64,000 bases of DNA from contig OZ252022.1 in NCBI GenBank assembly GCA_965247615.1, positions 2,542,001-2,606,000 of the forward strand. Reading direction: 5' to 3'. The notes beneath the pieces were generated by a model. The model saw only the letters and a list, made by a program, of their open reading frames with translations, had not been told where the DNA came from and made no database searches. The translations under genes and the position numbers were made by a program. This document shows positions 35,192 to 43,765 of this stretch, one piece after another. The DNA comes from G965197715 sp965247615. Lineage in GTDB: Bacteria > Chloroflexota > Dehalococcoidia > Lucifugimonadales > UBA1127. How positions within the stretch are numbered: the stretch's first letter is position 1; each line of letters starts with the position of its first letter.

Positions 35192-36166
35192 ATGGCCAAG
35201 ATTCTATTCAGCGTTGGCGGCAGCAGCGGCCTCGTCTGGAGCGACTACCTCGAGATCGGCCAAGCCTGCGAAGAGCTCGGCTTCTACGGCTTCTACCCCT
35301 CGGACCACCTCGGCGCCATCGCCGTCGGCCGCGGCCCCACCGACGCCCGCCTTGACGCCATGACCGTGCTCGCCGCCCTTGCCGGTCACACCACTCGTCT
35401 GCGCCTCGCCGCCCTCGTCATGGGCAACCACTTCCGCCATCCCGTCATCACAGCCAAGATCGTCGGCGCCCTCGACCACGTCAGCGGCGGCCGCGCCGAG
35501 CTCGGCCTCGGCGCCAGCGCCACCCAGCCCGAGCACGTCGCCCACGGCCTCGAGTGGCCCCCCTTCCGGGAGCGCGTCGAAAGACTCGACGAAGCCCTCC
35601 AGCTCATCAAGGCCCTCTGGACCGAGGATCGCGCCACCTTCGAGGGCAAGTACTACACCCTCAAGGACGTCGCCTATGAGCCCAAGCCCCTCCAGAAGCC
35701 CTACCCCCCCATCATCGTCGGCGGCTCCAGCCGCGCCACCCTGCGCGTCGCCGCTCGCCACGCCGACGAGTGGAACACCACCGGCACGCCCCTCAAGGCC
35801 AAGGCCGCCCTCATCGACCAGATGCGCGACGTCTGCGCCGAGGTCGGCAGGGACTTCTCGACCCTGCGCCTCTCTCACCAGATGACCATCCAACCCACGG
35901 CCGACGAGTCCGAAGCCAACGACTACTACGACCGGCAGGTGGCCAACGTCAATCGGAACCCGCGCTTCAAGCTCTCCCCGGGCTACGAAAGCGCCGAAGA
36001 GCAGGTCCGCGACAGCTCCATCGCCGGCTCCCCGGAAGCCATCAGGGAGCGCATTCAAGCCTTGTCAGAGATGGGCGTGACCCACGTCAACATGCACACC
36101 CCCAGGCCCTTCGATCGGCAGGTCCTGGAGACCATCGCGAGTGAGGTGATGCCGGCCTTCACCTAG
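35192..36166 (+). CDS. LLM class F420-dependent oxidoreductase
   Basis: 324 aa TIM-barrel luciferase-like monooxygenase family. GFYPSDHLGA at the start, LGLGASATQPEH, PPIIVGGSSRATLRVAARHADEWN, and SPEAIRERI near the end are typical of the F420 (or FMN) branch. Substrate unknown. GGAGG precedes the ATG. Strongly C-ending codons match the local skew. Confidence 0.86.
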   Translation: MAKILFSVGGSSGLVWSDYLEIGQACEELGFYGFYPSDHLGAIAVGRGPTDARLDAMTVLAALAGHTTRLRLAALVMGNHFRHPVITAKIVGALDHVSGGRAELGLGASATQPEHVAHGLEWPPFRERVERLDEALQLIKALWTEDRATFEGKYYTLKDVAYEPKPLQKPYPPIIVGGSSRATLRVAARHADEWNTTGTPLKAKAALIDQMRDVCAEVGRDFSTLRLSHQMTIQPTADESEANDYYDRQVANVNRNPRFKLSPGYESAEEQVRDSSIAGSPEAIRERIQALSEMGVTHVNMHTPRPFDRQVLETIASEVMPAFT

Positions 36167-36270
36167 CCTCGAAACGACCCCTATCCCATCCCGTCGAGTG
36201 CCCCCCAAGCCCGCCGGACACCGGGCCGGCGCAGACCTCCGCCGCATCAGCCCCTGATCGAGTCAGAAGC

Positions 36271-37044
36271 ATGCCCGCGAACCTGGAAGGAAGAGTCGCC
36301 ATCGTCACCGGCGCGAGCCGGGGCCTCGGCCGCGCCATGTCCCTCGCCCTAGCCCGCGCAGGCGCCGACATCGTCGCCGCGGCCCGCACCACCGAGCCCG
36401 GCGGCCTCCTTCCCGGCACCATCGGCGAGACCGCCCGGCAGGTCGAAGCCCTAGGCCGGCGCGCCCTCCCCGTCCAGTGCGACGTCACCAAGGACGACCA
36501 GGTCGAGGCCATGGTCGCCAGCGCCCTCGACGTGCTCGGCCGGGTCGACCTCCTCGTCAACAACGCCGGTGTCGGCTTCGTCGTGCCCATCGCCGAGATG
36601 ACCATGAAGCGCTGGGACCTCGTGCTGGCCGTGAACCTGCGGGGCGCCGTCCTCTGCTCCAAGGTTGTCCTGCCCGCCATGACCGCGAAGGGGAGCGGCG
36701 CCATCATCAACGTCTCGTCCATGCTGGCGAGGCGCTCCGTCCCCGGCTGGGCCGCCTACAGCGCCTCCAAGGCGGCCGTCGAGCGCTTCACCGTCAGCCT
36801 CGCCGAAGAGGTCCGCCCCCACGGCGTCGCCGTCAACTGCCTCGCCCCCGCCGCCACCGTCGACACGGAGGGCCTCTCGTTTCTCACCAAGGCGCAGGCC
36901 GATGACAAGAGCGACTGGGCCACCACCGGACCCATGGAGCGCGCCGTCGTCTACCTCGCCGGGCTGGACGCGGCGACCTTCACCGGCCAGGTCGTCACCG
37001 ACCAAGAGCTCCTCGGCTGGCGCGACCTCCACGTAACCCCCTGA
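36271..37044 (+). CDS. SDR family oxidoreductase
   Basis: 257 aa classical SDR: TGASRGLG, NNAGVG, NVSSM, YSASK, and an unusual C-terminus without the usual VDGG sequence. The start is weakly supported; no strong ribosome site. Substrate unknown. It follows the LLM gene by about 100 bp on the same strand. Confidence 0.83.
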   Translation: MPANLEGRVAIVTGASRGLGRAMSLALARAGADIVAAARTTEPGGLLPGTIGETARQVEALGRRALPVQCDVTKDDQVEAMVASALDVLGRVDLLVNNAGVGFVVPIAEMTMKRWDLVLAVNLRGAVLCSKVVLPAMTAKGSGAIINVSSMLARRSVPGWAAYSASKAAVERFTVSLAEEVRPHGVAVNCLAPAATVDTEGLSFLTKAQADDKSDWATTGPMERAVVYLAGLDAATFTGQVVTDQELLGWRDLHVTP

Positions 37045-37050
37045 CCCCCC

Positions 37051-37072
37051 ACGCGCCGTCGCGCCGGCGACC
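37051..37072 (+). repeat. REP-like repeat core, copy 6 (partial)
   Basis: Only the hairpin block survives: GCCGTCGCGCCGGCGACCC, just behind the SDR gene. Confidence 0.65.
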
Positions 37073-37116
37073 CTCGGCCACAGCGCCACCTCCCGCGCGT
37101 TTTTTCACGGCGCGTT

Positions 37117-37166
37117 AAATTGGGATGCCCCAAATTGGGATGCCCCTGAAATTGGGAATGACCCTG
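37117..37166 (+). repeat. Short tandem repeats upstream of the Fic gene
   Basis: Three diverging units of 15-18 bp (AAATTGGGATGCCCC and variants), followed by AAATGAAG-type copies, in a locally AT-rich stretch 80-130 bp before the Fic start. They look like a regulator-binding array. A TTGTTA with a TAGACG 17 bp on (37203-37231) is a possible promoter. Confidence 0.5.
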
Positions 37167-37245
37167 AAATGAAGTTGAAATGAAGTAGGGCATCTAGTAT
37201 CTTGTTACGATGGCACATAGGAAATAGACGTGAAATAAGCCGTAC

Positions 37246-38475
37246 ATGACCACCGCCCCTGTCAGCCGCTACACCGTCCCCCAACAGTGGTTGCGCTACG
37301 ACATCGCAGCCATAGCCGGGCTGCTGGTCGAGGCCAAGACTGCAGCCGGCGTCTTGGACCGGCTACCCTACCTCCCCCGATGGATCGAGCAGGCCCACGA
37401 GGAGCAGCTGCGGTTGGAGGCAGTCGGCACCTCCCGCATCGAGGGCGCCGAGTTCACCCAGCGCGAGCAGGACGAGGCCCTCGCCCCCAATGCCCACGCG
37501 CGTACCGACCTGACCCACTCGCAACGGCAGCTGCGGTCCGCCAACGCCGCCTACCGCTGGCTGCGCTCGCTCCCGGCCAAACAGCCGGTCACCGCCGAGC
37601 TGGTCCTCGACCTCCACCGGCGCATCGTCACCGGCTGTGATGATGACCACTGCGAGCCCGGCGCGCTGCGGCGCGCCGGATCGAACGTCACATTCGGCGG
37701 GCCGGTCTGCCGGGGCGCGGAAGGCGGCCCCGAGCTCGCCGAAGCGTTCGAAGCCCTTAGCCAGGCCATCGCCGGAGAGTTCCGGCGCCATGACCGCATC
37801 ATCCAGGCCATGGCCGCCCACTACCACCTCGCCGCAATGCACCCTTTCGACGACGGCAACGGACGCACCGCCCGCGCACTGGAAGCGCTCATGCTGCGGG
37901 AGGCGGGCGTCAACGACATGGTCATGGTCAGCCTCTCCAACTACTACTACGAGCACAAGGACGAGTACCTGGTGGCGCTGTACGAGTCCCGCACAAGCGG
38001 CCACGACCTCACGCCGTTCCTGACCTTCGCCCTGCCGGCCGTCGCGGAGAGGTGCAACGCGCTCGCCGACGAGATCGTCACCCACAACAAGCGGCTGCTC
38101 TACCGCGAATTCGCCACCTCACTGTTCAGGCGCCTCCGCACGCCCCGCCGCCGTGCGCTGGCGGAGCGGCAGCTGCGAATCATCAATCTGCTGCTGGACG
38201 CCGAGGATCTCAGTTTTGATGACTTGGTGGTTCAAGCACGGGAGCATTACCGGGGTCTCAAGTTTCCTGGACGCGCGCTCGGACGAGACCTGGGTGGACT
38301 GCTCAGCCTATCTGCTGTCGCACTGAGCGACGAACGTATCGCCGTCAACCTGGACTGGCCGCAGAAGTTCTCGGAATCGGAGTTGCTGGAGCGGTACGAG
38401 CGCATGCCGTCCGCGGCGTCCGCCAACCATCGGGCCATGGCGGAGCTGTCGCGCCTGCTTGGCCGCCGACGCTGA
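37246..38475 (+). CDS. Fic family protein (class II, autoinhibited)
   Basis: 409 aa. The catalytic motif HPFDDGNGR is at about 199-207, and the N-terminal inhibitory motif TSRIEG is at 62-67 (S/T-x3-E-G), so it is an autoinhibited Fic enzyme that probably AMPylates proteins. The Fic N-terminal domain precedes the core, and a winged-helix-like C-terminus follows, as in the common Fic/DUF4172-like architecture. The target is unknown. No separate antitoxin gene is present. Confidence 0.88.
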   Translation: MTTAPVSRYTVPQQWLRYDIAAIAGLLVEAKTAAGVLDRLPYLPRWIEQAHEEQLRLEAVGTSRIEGAEFTQREQDEALAPNAHARTDLTHSQRQLRSANAAYRWLRSLPAKQPVTAELVLDLHRRIVTGCDDDHCEPGALRRAGSNVTFGGPVCRGAEGGPELAEAFEALSQAIAGEFRRHDRIIQAMAAHYHLAAMHPFDDGNGRTARALEALMLREAGVNDMVMVSLSNYYYEHKDEYLVALYESRTSGHDLTPFLTFALPAVAERCNALADEIVTHNKRLLYREFATSLFRRLRTPRRRALAERQLRIINLLLDAEDLSFDDLVVQAREHYRGLKFPGRALGRDLGGLLSLSAVALSDERIAVNLDWPQKFSESELLERYERMPSAASANHRAMAELSRLLGRRR

Positions 38476-38530
38476 AGGCGCGCCCCGCCGCCGTAGGGGC
38501 GCCCCTTGTGAGCGCCCAGAGACATGCCCC

Positions 38531-38582
38531 AGCACACGCCTCCCCCGCGTGGCCGTCGCGCCAGCGACTCGCGCCAGCGACC
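38531..38582 (+). repeat. REP-like repeat core, copy 7
   Basis: CGCGTGGCCGTCGCGCCAGCGAC followed by a second GCGCCAGCGACC. Its last base is the first base of the stop codon of the selenoprotein gene. Confidence 0.8.
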
Positions 38583-39325
38583 TAGCTGTCCTCTCCCGGG
38601 TGCGCCTCCCGGTACCGCCGAACGTCCTCCTCCGCCTTCACGCCCCCCAGGTACCGGGGCGTCCCCGCCGGCGGCTCCGGCTTCTCCAGCCGTACGCCGC
38701 TGAACTCGCGATAGAACGCCTGCACGCGTCCGCCCGACCGTTTGACGTTGCGTATCTCCAGCACCTCCGCCAGCGTTGCCCGGATCTCCTTCGCGTCCGT
38801 CCACGACGCCTTGTACGCCACCCGCCCAGTGTGGTCGACGATCCAGCTCATGTTGGACACGCCCCCGTACAGGCGGTGGACCCGACCGTCCAGGCCGTCG
38901 ATCAGCATGGTCCGGTACGCCGCCTGCCCCCGCTCTGCAAACGCCCTGGCGTGGAGCACCTTCTGCTCGTGGGACGTGTGCGTTGGAAAGACCTCTCCTG
39001 GGTGCGCCTCTCGCGTGTACACGAAGAGGAACTGCACCCCCTCACGCATCTCCCCGGCCAGCTCTTCCATCGGCGGAGACTCCGCCACGCAGGGCGGTCA
39101 GGTGATGCTGCCGAACTCGATCATCACCGGCGTCCCCCGGAAGGACGACAGCGTAACCTCGGCGCCGTCCAGCGCGGGCAGCGTGAAATCCGGCGCGGGG
39201 TCTCCGGCCCGGGCCACGCTCGACCGGAAGTACTCCCGCTCCTCCAGCGTGCTCCGCCACTCCGAGAAGTTGTACGGCCTCCCCACGAACTTAGCCCCGG
39301 TCGACTCGCCGCCTTGGTCCGACAT
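38582..39325 (-). CDS. Deiodinase-like redoxin selenoprotein (in-frame TGA = Sec76)
   Basis: 247 aa if the TGA at 39098-39100 is Sec76. AGDPAPDFTLPALDG opens a redoxin fold. The active site reads EFGSIT-U-PPC, almost the FGSCT-U-P motif of iodothyronine deiodinases and related bacterial proteins, and gives a U-x-x-C pair. Downstream lie FLFVYTREAHPGE and later NMSWIVDHTGRVAYK, also typical of that family. A perfect hairpin follows the TGA at a SECIS-like distance. I chose the ATG at 39325 because AAGGAGG lies upstream. The frame is open across both halves apart from this single TGA. It could be a peroxiredoxin or dehalogenase-like enzyme; the substrate is unknown. Confidence 0.83.
39072..39086 (-). 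promoter_or_regulatory. Candidate bacterial SECIS element
   Basis: On the coding strand GGCGG-AGTCT-CCGCC begins 11 nt after the TGA, with the loop G 18 nt after it. The loop AGTCT resembles the fdhF GGUCU core. It is the second such hairpin in the window; the first is at 9691-9705. Confidence 0.7.
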
Positions 39326-39399
39326 ATCGCGCCTCCTTGCTCCTTCGCTCATCAACGATGCCTCCGACGCGGCTCAGCAGCGATAGCGCCGTCGCCCCC

Positions 39400-39446
39400 A
39401 GCACACCCTCCCCCCACAAAGCCGTCGCGCAGCGACCGCAGCGACC
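39400..39446 (+). repeat. REP-like repeat core, copy 8
   Basis: GCACACCCTCCCCCCACAAAGCC, GTCGCGCAGCGACC and a second GCAGCGACC that runs to the stop codon (TAG) of the CoA-transferase B gene. Confidence 0.78.
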
Positions 39447-40144
39447 TACAGCGCGACCTCCCGCAGGTCGTCCGCGATACGCAGCCTCGGCTCCGTCAGC
39501 GCCTGCACCTCCGCCGCCGTCCACCCCGGCGCGACCTCCCGGAGCAGCAGCCCCTGCGGGTTCGCGCTGCCGTCGTTCGCCTCCACCCCCAACACCTCCA
39601 TCACCGCAAGGTCCGTCACGATCAGGCTCACGCACCGGCGCCCCGTCAGCGGGAACGTGCACCTCCGCAGCACCTTCGGCCTCCCCTCCCGGTCCGTGTG
39701 CTCCATCGCCGCGATGATGCGCCGAGCCCCCGCCGCCAGGTCCATCGCCCCGCCCACGTTCCCCACACCACGCTCCGGCAGCATCCAGTTCGCCAGGTCC
39801 CCCTCCTCCGACACCTGCAGCGCCCCAAGCACCGCCACGTCCACGTGCCCGCCGCGGATCATCCCGAAGGCGTCCGCCGAGTGGAAGAACGACATCCCCG
39901 GCACCAGCTTCAGGAACTGCCCGCCCGCGTTGATCAGGTCCACGTCCTCCTCCCCCTCGTCCGCCATTGGGCCGTACCCCAGCACCCCGCTTTCGCTGTG
40001 GTACATCACCTCCCGGCCCTCCGGAATGTACTGCGACACCAGCGTCGGGATCCCGATGCCCAGGTTCACCACCGACCCATCGGGAAGCTCCCGCGCCACC
40101 CGCATCGCGATGACGTCCCGGCCCATGCGCTCTTTACCGCTCAT
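39446..40144 (-). CDS. CoA transferase subunit B
   Basis: 232 aa, beta subunit of a family I 3-oxoacid CoA transferase. VNLGIGIPTLV, the catalytic Glu in HSESGVLG, and DLINAGGQ are present; this is the subunit that forms the glutamyl-CoA thioester. The ATG at 40144 has GAGGAGG 13 bases upstream and GGAG adjoining. It pairs with subunit A at 40288, from which a repeat element separates it. Confidence 0.86.
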   Translation of the reverse strand: MSGKERMGRDVIAMRVARELPDGSVVNLGIGIPTLVSQYIPEGREVMYHSESGVLGYGPMADEGEEDVDLINAGGQFLKLVPGMSFFHSADAFGMIRGGHVDVAVLGALQVSEEGDLANWMLPERGVGNVGGAMDLAAGARRIIAAMEHTDREGRPKVLRRCTFPLTGRRCVSLIVTDLAVMEVLGVEANDGSANPQGLLLREVAPGWTAAEVQALTEPRLRIADDLREVAL

Positions 40145-40167
40145 CTCCAAGCCAGCCCTCCTCACTC

Positions 40168-40323
40168 CGTCATTCCCGCGAAGGCGGGAATCCAGGGTGG
40201 CGGCGCGGGGTATCCCCCTCACGCCCTGTGCCACCCTCCCGAGCGACCGCGCCACCGGCCCGCCGTGACGACCCCGCAACCCTCCCCCTACAAGGCCGTC
40301 CCGCCAGCGACCGCGCCAGCGAC
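40168..40323 (+). repeat. Interspersed REP-like repeat, copy 9, between CoA-transferase genes
   Basis: CGTCATTCCCGCGAAGGCGGGAATCC, GGCGCGGGGTATCCC, then CCCTCCCCCTACAAGGCC with two hairpin halves. It fills the gap between the subunit genes, and its last 36 bases encode the C-terminal GAVAGGTAL and stop of subunit A. Confidence 0.83.
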
Positions 40324-41064
40324 CCGCACCGGCGTGTCGTCGGCGGGACGGCGCACGATGCGCTTCACGAACAGCGCCGGCGTGTGGACGTGCTCGGCGT
40401 CCAGCTCCCCGGGCGAAACCAGCTCGTCCACCTCCGCGATGGTCACCCGCGCCGCCGTCGCCATCGGCGCGTTGTAGTTGCGGGAGCTCCCCCGGTAGAC
40501 CAGGTTGCCCAGCGTGTCGCCCTTCCACGCCCGCACCAGGGCGAAATCCGCCGTGAGCGCCCGCTCCAGCACGTACTCCCGACCGTCGAAGCTGCGCGTC
40601 TCCTTCCCCTCCGCCACCAGCGTCCCCGCCCCCGTCGGTGTGTAGAAGGCCGCGATGCCCGCCCCGCCCGCTCGGATCCGCTCCACCAGCGTCCCCTGCG
40701 GCGCCACCTCCAGCTCCACCAGGCCCTCCCGGAACGCCCGCTCGAACGCCGTCACCCGCGACGGGTTCCCCGCCACCGGGAACGACGCTACTACCTTCTT
40801 CACGAGGCCCTTCTCGATGAGGATCGACTGGTCGATGTAGCGCACGTCCCCCGGCGCGCCGAAGCCCGCCGTCATCGTGATGCCCGCGGTGTTCGAGATC
40901 AGCGTCAGCCCCGTGGCCCCGTGCTTCCACAGCGCCAGGATGAGGAAGTGGGGCATCCCGCCGGGGCCGCCGAAGCCGTCCACGAACACCGTCGCGCCGT
41001 CCGGGATGTCGCCCACGGCGTCCAGGAAGGACGAGTACACCTTGCGGCCCACGGGTTCACTCAT
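40288..41064 (-). CDS. CoA transferase subunit A
   Basis: 258 aa alpha subunit. DGATVFVDGFGGPGGMPHFL, GASGL-like GATGLTLISN and the GSSRNYNAPMATAA region are typical of succinyl/acetoacetate CoA transferases. It starts at an ATG preceded by GAAGGGG; upstream residues in the frame are dispensable. The end is read into the repeat, replacing the natural C-terminus. It works with subunit B downstream. Confidence 0.85.
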   Translation of the reverse strand: MSEPVGRKVYSSFLDAVGDIPDGATVFVDGFGGPGGMPHFLILALWKHGATGLTLISNTAGITMTAGFGAPGDVRYIDQSILIEKGLVKKVVASFPVAGNPSRVTAFERAFREGLVELEVAPQGTLVERIRAGGAGIAAFYTPTGAGTLVAEGKETRSFDGREYVLERALTADFALVRAWKGDTLGNLVYRGSSRNYNAPMATAARVTIAEVDELVSPGELDAEHVHTPALFVKRIVRRPADDTPVRVAGAVAGGTAL

Positions 41065-41239
41065 TGCCAACACCCCTTCGACGGTCGCCTTCCCCACATA
41101 CTACCACCGGCGCGCCCCAGGGCCGCCTGAGGTGGTGAACCTGGCTTGATTGTTTGCACCTGCTTGATTGTCGTCTGCTTTTTTTCGCGGAAAAGTGAAG
41201 CTGGGCGGGCCTCAAACTGCTGATTGCTTTTCGAGGCAT
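41057..41239 (-). CDS. Possible small ORF overlapping the CoA-transferase A start
   Basis: 60 aa, rich in Lys/Arg/Ser (MPRKAISSLRPAQLHF at the start). CAAGGAGG seven bases ahead of its ATG is one of the best ribosome sites here, but the frame overlaps the first codons of subunit A and no family is recognisable. It could be a leader peptide. Weak. Confidence 0.3.
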   Translation of the reverse strand: MPRKAISSLRPAQLHFSAKKSRRQSSRCKQSSQVHHLRRPWGAPVVVCGEGDRRRGVGNE

Positions 41240-41387
41240 GGCGACCTCCTTGGCCGACTCTCCCTGTTTGGTGTGTTGAGGAGATACTAGGGCATCGGCC
41301 CTCGTGCGGGCAACGGGCGGGTGGCAGTGTGGAGTGAGGGCGATGCCCCGCGCCACCGCCCGTCATCCCTAGTACGCACCCCCCGCG

Positions 41388-41431
41388 GCGACCCCGCAAC
41401 CCTCCCCCCACGAAGCCGTCCCGCAGCGACC
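41388..41431 (+). repeat. REP-like repeat core, copy 10
   Basis: CGACCCCGCAACCCTCCCCC, then ACGAAGCCGTCCCGCAGCGACCC: the hairpin is imperfect here. The rest of the 41240-41533 gap is free of genes. Confidence 0.72.
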
Positions 41432-41533
41432 CACCGAGGGGAATTGACGCCACGCGGCGACGGGGCTACGGTACCCGTACACGCACCACCACGACATCGA
41501 ACGCGCCGGCAAGCATCGGCCAAGGAGGGTGAC

Positions 41534-42016
41534 ATGCCAAAGGTGACATCGCTGGGCCACATCGGCCTGCACTGCAACGACTTCCCCACGATGCAGGACT
41601 TCTACACCCGCGTGCTGGGGTTCACGGTGACCGACCGGAACCCCAACGGCAACGCCTGCTTCCTCTCGGCGCGGCCGGCAGAGGAGCACCACGAGCTCCT
41701 GCTGACCAGCGGCCGGACCGCGCCGGAGGACGCGAAGCTGCTGCAGCAGCTCTCCATGCACGTCGACAGCCTGGGGGACCTGAAGGCGTTCCACCAGGTG
41801 TTTCAGGAGGAGGGCGTGAAGGAAGAGCGCATCGTCACCCACGGGAACACGGCGAGCATCTACTTCCGAGACCCGGAGAACAACTACCTGGAGGTCTACT
41901 TCAGCATCCCCGTGGACTTCCCCCAGCCCTTCGGCGCTCCCATCAACCTGGACCAGGACGACGAGGCCATCCTGCAGCAGATCGCGGAGCTACGGGCGGC
42001 GAGCGGGAAGGTGTAA
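41534..42016 (+). CDS. VOC family (glyoxalase/dioxygenase-like) protein
   Basis: 160 aa, two beta-alpha-beta-beta-beta modules. LGHIGLHCNDF carries the first metal His, EEHHELLLTSG a second, and the Glu in NNYLEVYF the third, as in extradiol dioxygenases and glyoxalase I. AAGGAGG precedes the ATG. Substrate unknown. Confidence 0.86.
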   Translation: MPKVTSLGHIGLHCNDFPTMQDFYTRVLGFTVTDRNPNGNACFLSARPAEEHHELLLTSGRTAPEDAKLLQQLSMHVDSLGDLKAFHQVFQEEGVKEERIVTHGNTASIYFRDPENNYLEVYFSIPVDFPQPFGAPINLDQDDEAILQQIAELRAASGKV

Positions 42017-42069
42017 CCCCACCACCAGCTGTCCACCCCACGAGGCTCCAACCACTCATTAGGGTCTTG

Positions 42070-43239
42070 ATGTGCGGCCCCAAGGCCGACTACTACATAG
42101 AAGCCCAGATAAACGAAGCTACAGCGCGGCTAGCAACTCAAGAAGCCAACCTCGCCGGGATAGAGGCGAAGCCAATGGAAGGATCAGGGCGGCTATCACG
42201 TGGCCCTCGGGAGACTGATGAGGGCCATGAAGAGTCTTTTGACCTCAAGGCTCGCTTGGTTGACAAGAGCCTTGAAGCCTACGTCCTCGCATTGGAGACC
42301 ATTAACAGACTCACAATCCAATATCGCCTGGAATCGTTCTGCTACCTGTTCTGCAATGCTTGGGAACTACTGCTGAAAGCAAGGATGTTGGATGTCGAAG
42401 TCGATCAAGAAGCCATCTACTACAAGCCTCAGATTGGAAAACCAAAGAGGACACTCTCTTTGCGGGACTGTTTGAAGCACACTTTGCCAAATCAGAAAGA
42501 CCCGACGCGGCGAAACATAGAGCGCATTGAGGAACTTCGTGACGAGTCGGTTCATCTCGTGATCGATCATATTCCAAGCGACGTCATGTCTCTCTTTCAG
42601 GCAGGCGTTATCAACTACCACCGCCACCTGAATGGGTGGTTCGGAAGATCGCTCGCCGCCCGATACCCCCTGGGGATGCTCAGTATCATGTACGACAGAG
42701 GCCCCGAGCAGTGGGACATGACTGATCAGCGTCTTCGACGGCACCTTGGCCCAGCTGCCGTCGAGTTTCTCTCCAAGTATTGCGCGGACCTCAAACAGGA
42801 ATTCGACGACCTTCAACACCCCACTGAATTCTCAATCAGAGTCGATTATCATCTTGTCCTTACCAAAGGGCCGGATGATAAGGCAGACATTACGCTTCAT
42901 TCAGGGAGAACGGATGGAGAGCCGCATCGAATTGTAGAAGTTCCCAAGGACCCCAGCAAGTCACATCCCTTCCGCCAGAAAGAGCTTCTTGAACAAGTAG
43001 GGGACAGGTTGCAGATAAACCCATACGATATCCAATGCGTCAACAAGGTCTACGGTGTTACGGATCGGCTAGAGTTCTTCTATCAAGGCGAGGTCAAGGG
43101 CTCGCCTAGGCAATACAGCCAAGCTTTCGTCGACTGGCTCGTTGAGAAGCATGGACAAGATGAACAGTTCTTCCCCAAGACTAGGGCACGTGCAAAGAAT
43201 TCTGCCAATGCAGTTGCCTCAGACCAGCCCTCGAAATGA
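42070..43239 (+). CDS. DUF3644-type protein
   Basis: About 389 aa. LVDKSLEAYVLALETINRLTIQYRLESFCYLFCNAWELLLKARML matches the DUF3644 core, an all-helical domain that I regard as HEPN-like. A longer C-terminal domain (from about residue 220, with a YHLVLTKGPDDKADITLH strand region) ends in a basic tail. Composition is much less GC-rich than in neighbours. It is followed by an overlapping gene (43208). A role in phage defence or stress is possible, not shown. Confidence 0.72.
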   Translation: MCGPKADYYIEAQINEATARLATQEANLAGIEAKPMEGSGRLSRGPRETDEGHEESFDLKARLVDKSLEAYVLALETINRLTIQYRLESFCYLFCNAWELLLKARMLDVEVDQEAIYYKPQIGKPKRTLSLRDCLKHTLPNQKDPTRRNIERIEELRDESVHLVIDHIPSDVMSLFQAGVINYHRHLNGWFGRSLAARYPLGMLSIMYDRGPEQWDMTDQRLRRHLGPAAVEFLSKYCADLKQEFDDLQHPTEFSIRVDYHLVLTKGPDDKADITLHSGRTDGEPHRIVEVPKDPSKSHPFRQKELLEQVGDRLQINPYDIQCVNKVYGVTDRLEFFYQGEVKGSPRQYSQAFVDWLVEKHGQDEQFFPKTRARAKNSANAVASDQPSK

Positions 43240-43765
43240 TCCCGTTGCACTATGGGCGCTTCAGCAGAATCTCCTGTCAATTGCCGAAGCCGCTCTCGGA
43301 GCACGGGACACCAGCAAGAAGATATACCAACCGGGATTCGCAGACGATGGCCCCCATATACGCAACACGCCCGAACTTGATGGCGCGTTCGCCGAGTTAA
43401 GCAGAAACAGCGAGTGTTACTGGCCCACCGTGATCTATGAGATGGCTCACGAAACCGTCCACCTACTCAACCCGGTGCCTGGCAACGACAAATGCCTTGG
43501 AGAGGGCGTGGCAGTCGCGTTTTCGGTGTATGTTCAAACGCTATTCGGGTTGCAGCCGCAGCCAATAGGCCTCGCTTCATACCGACGCGCCTTGGATCTC
43601 GTCTGTCGGCTCCCGAACGGCCCGCTCGAAGCGGCAAAACAAGTACGCGCCGCGGTCGGCGCCCTCAGCCAAGTCACTGCACAGCACCTTGAAGACCTGT
43701 TCCCGGACGTAGACCGTGAGACCCTATCGAACCTGGCCACCCCATTCGACAGAAACGCTGATTGA
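43208..43765 (+). CDS. Putative zinc metallopeptidase-like protein
   Basis: About 185 aa. The helix IYEMAHETVHLLNP holds an HExxH zinc motif, and LGEGVAVAFSVYV 25 residues later offers a third ligand (Glu), as in gluzincins. It overlaps the last 32 bases of the DUF3644 gene in another frame, which implies co-expression. The start is uncertain, since the frame is open upstream to 43142. I do not recognise a family name. Confidence 0.6.
   Translation: MQLPQTSPRNDPVALWALQQNLLSIAEAALGARDTSKKIYQPGFADDGPHIRNTPELDGAFAELSRNSECYWPTVIYEMAHETVHLLNPVPGNDKCLGEGVAVAFSVYVQTLFGLQPQPIGLASYRRALDLVCRLPNGPLEAAKQVRAAVGALSQVTAQHLEDLFPDVDRETLSNLATPFDRNAD

Noticed and set aside
38459..40477. 672-codon plus-strand frame across the selenoprotein and CoA-transferase region.
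   Set aside because: Crosses several real minus-strand genes and repeats; Arg/Pro-rich with no domain.
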